From the NCBI GenBank assembly GCA_037043455.1, contig JAWPHD010011271.1, forward strand, positions 1-64,000: a DNA stretch of 64,000 nt. Reading direction: 5' to 3'. Position numbers and translations under genes: made by a program. A model generated the notes under the pieces. It made no database searches. It saw nothing but the letters and a program-made list of their open reading frames with translations, and had not been told where the DNA came from. This document shows, piece by piece, positions 48,101 to 60,100 of the stretch (position 1 is its first letter; each line of letters starts with the position of its first letter). Origin of the DNA: Cyrtodaria siliqua (taxonomy: Eukaryota; Mollusca; Bivalvia; Adapedonta; Hiatellidae).

Positions 48101-51100
48101 GACATTTATCAAACAACATATTACCACTTATTCCATTCCAGTTAAATATCATATACATGTTCCTGTTGTTGGCCTCTATCAAGTTTGTGTTTTTCGTTGT
48201 CGTCAAGTATTCAAAATGGCCACCACGATAACCCAAAGTTTATATAGAGTTATATATAGGAAGCATGTTTCTTGGGTTGGCATCTATCATGTTAATGTTT
48301 TTGAATCACATCATACCAGTAGAGTGTCTACAGGCCCACTTGGGCCTCTTGTTTTGGAAGCGAGTTAAGTGCTTTTGCATAAATAATTCATATTGTTACA
48401 TAAAGAGTCCATTAGTTCTTTATATTTATGTTATATTTTTGACTATGAAATAAGAAATTGTGTGGAAATAGGATGAGGGAGTAAAGAAACTGACACATGT
48501 ATACATGTATATGCGTGCTTGTGTTGCTGTTTTATCTGAAGATCTTGAAAGAGCTTAATTTAAATGTCAAGTAAGAGTGTTGAAAAAGATTTCTTCTCAT
48601 GATTAATTGTTTGTTTCACCAGACCCAGTGTGGATCAGGGGCTGTCAGAAAAAAAAGTGACAGTGAGGTGACTGTATGGGTTTAACAGTAGGAGTTGCAG
48701 TAACTCTGTTTCTCCAGTGATTGTGAAGTTCCTGAATCCATGCCTCATGTACATGACATGATCTAGAAGTTCATATCTGTATTGGTGCCATATAACTATA
48801 TTGTGTTACAGTGCCGTTATACTTGATTCAATTCTCTTCAAGATTATATATTGGCAGTTTCTAAACAGAAATATTTGTTTATATGTTTAAGTCGAACAGT
48901 TCATTGCCAAAGATATTATTTGATAGAAAAGATCCAATAAACAATTTATTGTCATAAAATAGTTGAATTTGAAATTGTTTGCCTCTTCTGGTTTACTATT
49001 TGTCTGCAAGATTGCAGACATGACAAAAACATGCAAGATGGCAGACATGACAAAAAGATATGTAGAATATATTTTTAAAATATCACTATTCGCCAGTGGA
49101 ATCCAGGCGATTATATGTGTGGTTAGGTTTTGCTAATGCACTGGAAGAAGTAGTTACTGGGGGAACAATTTTATTGATATTTTATGGAAATAAATGCTTC
49201 TTTAAAACTGTACATGTTCCGAAAATGGAAAGTGTTTGTTATTTAGTTAAAAGGTTGTGTGCAGTTTGTATGTGTTTGTAAATTACGATTTCTCCAAAAA
49301 TTATTTATAATACGGCAAGTGAATTCAATGAATTTAGCAGAGTGTCTATTGCCATTGTTTTGTTGGCATTCGACTTTATACGAGATTTTATGTAAAATAT
49401 ACGACACATAACAGATATAGAAACATATGAATGTAGTAATTGGTACAATCAATGCATGGATGTAAAAAATAAAAACTTGTATAAAATTTTATCAAACTGT
49501 TATGTGGGCACTGTGTATTAAAGGGACTCATGGCAATCTTGAAATATTTATCAAGCATTAAAATTAGCCTCTCGATTTATTAATCCAGTATCTTTTTAAC
49601 TTAAAGGGGTTGATGCACTATTTTCAAACACAGTTTATTTTAAAGGGCTCTGAAAAACTTGAAAAAAGCTGAAAGAATTATCAAAATGCTATGAAAAATA
49701 AAGGAGATATGACCTATTGAACATTTGCAAAGAACATAAATGGAGGCGGCCATCTTTGAACGATGACATCATCGCGCCGTTTTACCATATATGGCATATT
49801 GACAAAATGTATTTTAAAGCAAAGAAAACCACCGCAAATTGATTAAAAATAAATATACAGATGTAAAATGTATACATTTTAGTATTATTTTCATTTACAG
49901 TGGTTTTCTTTGCTTTAAAAGACATTTTATTAATATACCATATATGATAAAACGGCGCGATGACGTCATCGTTCAAAGATGGCCGCCTCCATTTATGTTC
50001 TTTGCAAATTTTCAATAAGTCATATCTCCTTTATTGTTCATGGCATTTTGATAATTCTTTCAGCTTTTTCCAAGTATTTCAGAGCCCTTTAAAATAAACT
50101 GCGTTTGAAAATAGTGCATCAACCCCTTTAAATCTGCTTGCATATATTTAAATACAATTTTAAGTTTTCAACTTTTCTTCGTTATTCTACCATAGGTTTG
50201 AATACATTATTGGTGAAATGTAATCAACAGTTAGTAAAAAGCAAAAAACAGTTTATTTTATACTGCTCTTATAATTAATATTAGTGCGTAACACCAAAGC
50301 AGCTAAATATATACAGCTGGGGAACACTGTATGCAGATAGTCAACAGCTTATACTAGCTCTGTGTACTAGTCTCTGGATTTATGGAAGTATATTTGTCTG
50401 ATCATAATGAAATATTTGAAAGAGAGAGATTGGATTTATGGACTGTCTGATGGGTAATAAGTCTTTGAGGATATTTCTGAGAATCACCAAAGCACAAACT
50501 GATAAATTGAGAAAAAATGCTCAGAATATGAAATATTTAGGTAGATTTATATATTTTCTCTGTTTTCAATGGAATTTCACCAACAATACTATTGGCAAAT
50601 TGATGTTTTGCATCAAAGTTTTTTTGTCAGTTATTATGATTATCACTGCTGTATATTTGTTGTCGACAGCAACTACGTGGCATCCTGGGAGATTACTTGC
50701 TGAGGTTCACATCACTAGCGGGGAGCATGTTAAATTGTGGCTCAGTGCTCAACTGGCTCGAGGTAAGTGACCATGTGTCATATTCATATTATTAGGTGCG
50801 AAATGTCTCGCTCTTATCCAGCAGTATGCATTTTTAGCTGCATTTCTAGTGATTTTCTAGATGATTTCTGCTTAATTTACTAAATTGGCAATCTTGCGTT
50901 TCCACATTTTCGAAAATTCTTCATCTCAGTTGAATGGAAAAAACCCAGATGTGATTCGAAATAAATAAAGAAGTGATTTTTATAGGAAATCTGTATTTTG
51001 TTCATCTGTTGAGGACAATTGTTAAATGAGTGTTATTTCCAGATTGACAATCGTGGTAACAGACTGCTGTCCGTAGACGACTCGGGGATCAACACTCCAG

Positions 51101-54100
51101 CCATTGCTGCAGCTCACGCTGTCAAGCGATACACAGCGCAGGCCGCTGATGAAATATCACTTGAGGTAATGCTTAATGGTCTTTTTATAATATTAGGCGT
51201 TTAGGGCCTCATTTTGACTATTAATTATTTCGAGCATATGCAGTAAAAAATAAATAAATGCTATCAACTGTATTAACATTTTGGATTTTCAGAAGTCAGA
51301 ATTTTGTGAATGTTTTAAAATTTGAATAAACAAAACAGAAAACCAAAGCCAACAATTAGTAATTTGGCATTTGTATTTTTAATAATGTTTAAGTAACTAT
51401 GAAAGTTTTGAAGTATCTCAAATTCATTTGTCTTAAGTTTTCTTGTTAAAAATGTTAACTCATAAGAGTGAAAATTGGGATATATGAAAATTGTGTATAT
51501 GAAAATGCAGTCTCTGCAAATATCCTCTCTTGGGTGGATTATTGGTCAGGATATGTAATTTGTCGTCCAATCACTCATTTCTTTGGCATGTTATGTAACA
51601 AATTGGCATTTTAATAAGAGATTGCCGAAAAGTCCATTAAATATATTGGAATATTTATTGTGATCTGTATGGTTAGTCTGTGGAGGAACATACATCAGCT
51701 CTGTGTAGATGTAGATAGCCTGATAAAAGGGATGTACGGCAATCTCGTTTCTAAAACGCTGCCTCATGCTAGAATTGGCCAGGCCACTTGCAGACATGGT
51801 GATCATTTGGGTTTGAGTGAAATCTGCCGGTGCATGTGACCGGAATTTCTTTAAAAAAATTGCCTATTTGGTGCAGGGCATGGCCCAAACTTTGTCATGC
51901 ATTGCAAACTTAAGCATCACTGTGACCTTTTTTTCTCAAAAACAAAGGTCAGGTCATGTTTTCGGTACAAATAGAGATTTCCATGTATATTTCAGTTTGT
52001 CAAATATTTTCCCTGTGTGATATTTCCCCCATATGTTGCATCATCATCATGTGTGATAATTTCCCCATATTTTGGACATTTTGTGATATTTTCCCTGTAT
52101 GTTATAGATTTTGTGATCTTTTCCTTGTTTATTGCACATTTTGTGATATTTTCCCCGTATGTTGCAGGATGTGTGATATTTTCCCCATAAGTTGCAGGTT
52201 TTGTGATATTTCCCCAGTAAGTTGCCGTTTGTGTAATATTTTCCCCATATGTTGCAGGTTGTATGATATTTTAACTGTATGTTTCAGGTTTTGTGATATT
52301 TCCCCTGTATATTGCAGGTTGTGCGATATTTTCCCCATATGTTGCAGGGTATGTGATATTTTCCCCATATGTTGCAGGTTGTGCGATATTTTCCCCATAT
52401 GTTGCAGGTTGTGTGATATTATCCCCGTATGTTGCAGGTTGTATGATATTTTCCCCATATGTTGCAGGTTGTGTGATATTTTCCCCATATGTTGCAGGTT
52501 GTATGATATTATCCCCGTATGTTGCAGGTTATATGATATTTCCCCCATATGTTGCAGGTTGTGTGATATTATCCCCGTATGTTGCAGGTTGTATGATATT
52601 TTCCCCATATGTTGCAGGTTGTGTGATATTTTCCCCATATGTTGCAGGTTGTGTGATATTTTCCCCATATGTTGCCGTTTGTGTGATATTTTCCCCATAT
52701 GTTGCAGGTTGTATGATATTATCCCCGTATGTTGCAGGTTGTATGATATTTTCCCTGTATGTTGCAGGTTGTATGATATTTTCCCCATATGTTGCAGGTT
52801 GTGTGATATTATCCCCGTATGTTGCAGGTTGTATGATATTTTCCCCATATGTTGCAGGTTGTGTGATATTTTCCCCATATGTTGCAGGTTGTATGATATT
52901 ATCCCCGTATGTTGCAGGTTGTATGATATTTTCCCTGTATGTTGCAGGTTGTATGATATTTTCCCTGTATGTTGCAGGTTGTGTGATATTTTCCCTGTAT
53001 GTTGCAGGTTTTGTGATATTTCCCCTGTATGTTGCATGTTGTATGATATTTTCCCTGTACGTTGCAGGTTGGAGATATAGTATCTGTGATAGACATGCCA
53101 CCAAACGAAGACACAATCTGGTGGCGGGGAAAACGTGGATTTGAGGTAAGCTGACTGTGTGGGGGAATATAAAATTCTACAGTATTTTTACCAACAACTA
53201 CGTTGTCCTAATATTTAATAGAACTGATTTTTTTCTCACATCAAGCTTTAGGTATAGCAAGTTGAATATTAAGAGATGAAATGCATGACAGAACAAGTGT
53301 TAAAACTTAGTGGTGCAAACAAAAATGGAGTATTTACTTTGTAAAGATATAGGCAATGCAAGTATTTTGTGCATACTGAATTGTCTGAGAAAGTATTTTA
53401 TGGGGAAGTTGAGAGTTTTATTTCTATAATTCAGGTCGGGTTTTTCCCATATGAGTGTGTGGAAGTGATAGGGGACAAGGTTCCTGATTCCATGGTTTCC
53501 GGAATACCTGAAACACCAGCCAACAGAGCATGTAAGTAGATGCCATCATTTCCACCAATAATTGAGTGATTGGTGGTATATACACAAAGGTCATATTGTG
53601 ATCGAATTCTCAGTTTAGTCCCATCCCAGAGACTGATGAGGCAGGGGTTCGAACCCACGATCCCTGGAATCACAACTCCTGGGAACGAACCCATGACCCC
53701 TGGAATCACAACTCCTGGGCACGAACCCACGACCCCTGGAATTCAACTCATAACCTCTGGTTTACTATCCAAAGCGCCCACCACGGAACAGTTGTACAGG
53801 CATGATTTCATAAAAAACATACCAACTTATTTTTCGCCGCTGCAAATAAACATGAATGAAACAAATCTAAAAGAATTGCTACCGAGGTGTAAGGATGTCA
53901 TCTCCAAAATGCCATATATCTATACAGCTATGTTTTAAAGAATTTATTTAACAGCCTTGTTTACTCAAAAAGTTGCTAAAAGTTTTCTAAGCTAGTTTTC
54001 ACTGCAAACAAAATGGTGATTTTATGCAGTTAATATCCATGTATTTCTATTGTTTTTTAATTGTGAAAGTGGTATACAGAACTTGATGTTTTTCTCCCTA

Positions 54101-57100
54101 TTTCAGTGTTGAAAAGGCATGGCAAGTTCATCTCATTCCTACGTTTGTTCTTCAACAATCGTCCGGAGAGGATTCAGCTGAAGCAGTCGGGGATCGTGAA
54201 GGAACGTGTGTTCGGATGTGATCTTGGCGAACACCTGCTCAACTCGGGACATGATGGTAAGAGGAAGACTTGTCGCAAGTGTAATGCTGGTAAATCCAGA
54301 TTTATTGTTATGCTTCCGAAGGGCGGCATATAGTAGTCGCACCGTCAGTCAGTCAGTCAGCCAGTCTGTACAATCATGTCCGGTCAATAACTCTATCATT
54401 CCTGGACGGATTTTCAAATAACGTGCACAAGTGCTCACCATAACAAGACGTCGTGTCGGGCATAAAATCCAGGTCCGTGGCTCCAAGGTCAAGGTCACAC
54501 TTAGAGGTCAAAACCCAAAACCACTTCGGGGGCATTTGTCACTAACACAGTGACATTTCTTGTTTTGCCTTGTGTCATCTATGTTTCTGTCACTTTCATG
54601 AACAATTCCAATTTATTTTTGATTTCCATATATTGAGCAGAATTTGAATCCTGGTAGGAAAGAATTAATTAAATCAGATTTTTATATCCCTCTTTCACAA
54701 AGTGAAGTGGGGGCTATATAGGAATCACACTGCCCGTAACATCCCGTTGCATAACACATTTTCTGTCCTGTCCCGTCGCATCGCAACACGTCGTTTCCCG
54801 TAACAAATTTTTAATACTTGCATTCCTTAAACGGTTTTGAATGCCAGGGGTTGTTCCCAAACTTCATATACACATAACAACTGATCAAAAAGTGGGGTAT
54901 TCATCACCTTCTGTGATAGATCTAGATTTTTTCAAAGATGTGTTATACCAAGATTTAAATTCTCCCTCAAAATGGACAGTTTGGTTTCTGCTTGTAGTTG
55001 AAACATGCGCACAATTGTGTTAAGTAGACACATATTTAAGTTTTATCTGCAGGTATTCTTACCCGATCTATTACAGGGAGAAAACTGAACATGACTGTTA
55101 CAAGTTTTAGGACAGGACTGGGAGATTTGGAAGACCAAAATAATCAGACTGCGTTTATACATACTTGTGGCCACATACCTTTATATCTTCAAATTTCAAT
55201 TGCTGCTCCTTTAAGATACATGTATGTAGACAATTTGGAGAAGGGATTTTCACAAGGATGTGTCAGAAACTTGGTAGAAAAAGAAGAAGACTAGAATCCT
55301 TATTATATAATAGTAATAGGTATATTGATTTCTTTGTAACATTATTAAGGGTTTTGAAATTTAATAATGTTTTTGACATTGCAGTTCCACTGGTGTTAAA
55401 GAGCTGTGCAGATGTGCTGGAGACCCATGGTTTGGTGGACGGTATCTACAGGCTGTCTGGCATCACATCAAATATACAGAAACTCAGGTTTGAGATCAAT
55501 TTTATCCATCGGTTTATAATCTCATATCATGATGAGACAGGCTGTATGAAACTGGTGATGGTTTCATACTCCCATGCGCTAACCACTGGAATATTGCCCT
55601 TTGTAATAGACAAAAAGTGCCTGGAAATAGTTGATAAATACAACAAACATGACAGTCCTGTATACTCAGTTTTGTTATACTCCAGCAGAGAGAGATGATG
55701 GTGTATCATGTCTCAGATATGAGGCATATAATGTCTATTGATCTGTGTGTCCCGACACCGTATCAAATAATGTATTCAAACTCGGTGTGTTTATACAATA
55801 TAAAGTTTAGCATCTCCTCAAATTTGTGGCTTTATTTCTAGGTCAAGGTCAAACAATTGATATATTGCCTTAAGAAGTATGTGCCCTTTATGTTTACTCC
55901 TGTTTAAATTTCATATTAAGAACTGCATAATGTGTGCATAAATTTACATGAAACTTAATATATTATGTCTACACCTATATCTAGCCACAGCTATCCTTGA
56001 ATAGTGTAAATTGATCAGTACACACATGACCTAGATTATGACGTAGTCAAATTTATTATTAATCATTTTCCATGTGTATAAAGTTCAGGTTTTTGATTCT
56101 GTTCTTGGGTAGATATGATATATGCATCCCTATCAAGACCTAAGGTACTTGGTTTAAGGTATTTATTATTGGACATATTAACTAATTTGAAAAAAAAGAA
56201 AGATATTCACTCGGTAAACACATATATTCATATATCTTGTATCTTGTTGTTTCATGTAAATACTGAATACAGATTTCTACAACATCACTGCTATCTCTGT
56301 ATTTCAGACTGGCGTTTGATGAGGATCGCGTACCGGACCTGACATCTGAAGAGTATCTCCAGGATGTTCACAGCATCTCCTCTCTCCTCAAGATGTACTT
56401 CAGAGAACTGCCCAACCCACTCCTTACATACCAGCTGTATGACAAGTTTGCTGTAAGTTACATAAGAATTGATTGAGAGATGAATGGCCACCCTTTTTGT
56501 AGTATTATCAATTAACAAATTTAACTCTTGAACATCATATGAACATTTCTTGATAGTCTCGGAGAGAAACATATATTGAAAACCGCTACTAAGTTGTATG
56601 TAAAAATAAGTATTATTTGCATCTTTTACCACTGCGTGACTGCGCGGGGAAATGAGGTAAATCTGAATCGTATAGCTTCACAACTATTGCCAGATAATTG
56701 ATAAATACCTGTGGATTAATTTACCTGTTAAAGTTTTCTACGTCATGAAATAAAATCTTATTCTCGCTTTTCACAGATATTGCAATGTGTGAATTGTAAA
56801 TATCTATTGTTGTGTATTGTTTTCGATTTAAATAAGCATGAACATGTTCATGAAGCATTTATTTAGCGTTTATGCAGTTTTAAAGCCGGTAGGAAATGGA
56901 AAATTGCATTAAGTGCTAAATAGTAAATTTGCCATTCACTACTGGCATTTAAATCGCATAACACAGACAAAATGCAAGTCACTTCTTATATTAACGTCGT
57001 TTTCCCGTCGCTAAAGTACCAACAATAAAATACCTTGGGAGAATGGTAATGATGAAGAAACATGCAAGACAGACCACTACAGTCAGTATATTTGGAAAAG

Positions 57101-60100
57101 CCATTTTATAATGAGACACATTGGATGCTTGCACAGTAGCTCCGCCTCCTTGAAAAATCAGGTTTATACAAAACACCATATTAACTTGCAGAGGTTTCAG
57201 AATGTAAATACACCATATTGACTTGCAGAGGTTTTTGAATGTAAATACACCATATTGACTTCCAGAGGTTTTTGAATGTAAATACACCGTATTGACTTGC
57301 AGCGGTTTCAGAATGTAAATACACCATATTGACTTGCAGAGGTTTTTGAATGTAAATACACCATATTGACTTGCAGAGGCTTTTGATTGTAAATACACCA
57401 TATTGACTTGCAGAGGTTTTTGAATGTAAATACACCATATTAACTTGCAGCGGTTTCTGAATGTAAATACACCATATAGACTTGCAGCAGTTTTTGAATG
57501 TAAATACACCATATTGACTTGCAGAGGTTTTTGAATGTAAATACACCATATAGACTTGCAGCAGTTTTTGAATGTAAATACACCATATTGACTTGCAGAG
57601 GTTTTTGAATGTAAATACACCATATTAACTTGCAGCGGTTTCTGAATGTAAATACACCATATTGACTTGCAGCGGTTTCTGAATGTAAATACACCATATT
57701 AACTTGCAGCGGTTTCTGAATGTAAATACACCATATTGACTTGCAGCGGTTTCTGAATGTAAATACACCATATTAACTTGCAGCGGTTTCTGAATGTAAA
57801 TAAACCATATTAACTTGCAGCGGTTTCTGAATGTAAATACACCATATTAACTTGCTGCAGTTTCAGAATGTAAATACACCATATTGACTTGCAGAGGTTT
57901 CTGAATGTAAATACACCATATTAACTTGCAGCGGTTTCTGAATGTAAATACACCATATTGACTTGCAGCGGTTTCTGAATGTAAATACACCATATTGACT
58001 TGCAGCGGTTTCTGAATGTAAATACACCATATTAATTTGCAGCGGTTTCAGATTTTAATTGTTATTTAAAGTTTGTCAACACTGTTGCATCTAATTTTGG
58101 GATAGTGTTATGCCAAAGTCTCTACATGTTACAAGTAGAAATAGTTTTGAAAGCGGGTCAAAGGTTCAACCTAAGTATTGACTAAAAAAAGGATCATCCA
58201 CTCGAGGAGTCTTCAAAGAGTTAATTCCATTGTAATACATATCCCTTTATGAGAAATAAATTGTGATCATTTAGGTGCGTTGCTATATTTGTGTAATCAT
58301 GAAATTATCATTTTACTATTAAAAACAACAACAGTGAAGTTAAACAATAAATACATTTGCTTGTGCAGGGAGAGTTGCCTCCCTTCCTACTTGCACAGGA
58401 AAGATGCCTCCCTTTCACTATGGTAAGAAGAGTTGCTTCCCTTCCTAATTACACAAAGATGCCTCCCTTTTAATACTGCAAGAAGAGTTGCCTCCCTTTC
58501 ACTTGCATTGCCCCGGTATACGGTGGTCATGCACTTTTTACACCCCGTTAGTACAAAATGAAGTAGAACTATATAGGAATACACGTCGTACAATTTTTTT
58601 TTTTTGAATGGGTTGTTCCCAAACGTCATAAACACATAACAACTGATTCGAAAGCGGGGGTATTCATCCTTCAGTGATAGACTGATAGTTCTATTTGGAA
58701 CTGAAGCCTTCATACATATGATATTTTCAGGAGGGTTACCTGGGAGATTTGACTTTTTCCAGGGAGATTTGACAAAAACCAGGGAGGTTTTTATTCTCGA
58801 ATTTTAAATCAGCATAAAAACATATTTTATTCATATAATACTGTTTATTTCATGTTAACAGCATATAATTAAGTATAGCATGTAATTAAGCATAGCAAAA
58901 CTAAGCATAGCACATAATTAAATAAATTGTTGAGCAGATATTCTGTGTAAACCTTAATAAAGTTAATCTGCATAAAATGTGATATAGTCACAAGTCACAG
59001 TCAGCATAGCACACACTAAACACTTTATATAGACTCTGTCCACTTTTTAACCTGGAATGTTCAGACTCCGGAGATAGATCACGTTTAGGCATTTTGATTT
59101 TGCAAGTAATAACCATAATGAAGATGCTTCCCATTTTATACACAAACAAAACACCTCTAATCATGACAAACTGCAATCGATTAGTTGAAATCATCATCCT
59201 TTAATTGTCCTCAATTATATTATAATTTTAATCCAATTAATATACCAAATATCAATCGATGCCGAATTCCCTAATTACCATCCCACTTACAGTCGGTATA
59301 TTTCTATCAGTCTCCCATGGACATTACCGATATTGCCGCCAGGTGTCATAAACAAACAGTCCAATCATTATTTTCACACAATAAACTAATTAGCTGACAT
59401 GCTAATCTTTTTAATTACCTGCCCAGGGGCAGTATTTTCACAGATATAAGACGGTTGGTGTTTATTTTCTAGATCATTCGGAAAACTCGGTCTTGATCCA
59501 ATAAATCAAAGCAATGACCCAAAAGGATTCGCAAATAGCGCAATTTTGGAACTCGGCGAAAAATACCGGGAGAAATAGAGCTCCCGGCGGGAGGCCGGGA
59601 AATTCCATGAAATCCTGGGAGAAATTAGCTCCCGGCGGGAGATATCACATGTATGAGCCTTTGTCATACATTCCATGGAACCTGGCTTGCAGCAAATATA
59701 TCTGAAGCAACATTATCTGTCATTTTTGTCCCAATAATAAGCTTATTTTTACCGTCTGTTTTCCAGGATGCAGTGCGAGACGAGGAGAACAAGTTGTTAC
59801 GTATCCACGATGTCGTCCAGCAGTTACCGCCCCCTCACTACAGGACGACCGAGTACCTGATGAGACATCTGTCGCGCGTGGCTGCACAAGGACGCGAGAC
59901 AGGCATGCATTCCAAGAATCTCGCCATTGTATGGGCACCAAACTTGTTGAGGTAAACTGGATTAATTATGTGCTTGTTTAGCTTCACATGTTCTTATTTC
60001 ATAATTATATTGGTAAGGCAGGGATGCAGTTGAGGTAAACTGGATTAATTATATGCTTGTTTAGCTTGACATGTTCTTATTTCATAATTATAGTGGTAAG

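Noticed and set aside
49515..51640. One large transposon bounded by AAGGGACTCATGGCAATC and GATTGCCGAAAAGTCC
   Set aside because: It would contain exons 5 and 6 of the gene, which are in the right order and phase. The ends are better read as separate remnants.
51956..53144. Open frames of 374 and 283 codons (+) and 302 and 195 codons (-) made of 10-residue repeats
   Set aside because: They are frames through the 30-bp minisatellite (30 is a multiple of 3). All lie in an intron of the RhoGAP gene, several overlap each other on both strands, and none has its own splice or domain support.
56991..57697. Minus-strand frames of 210, 122 and 85 codons
   Set aside because: They arise from the 37-bp array in intron 11, antisense to the gene, with units shifting frame between copies.
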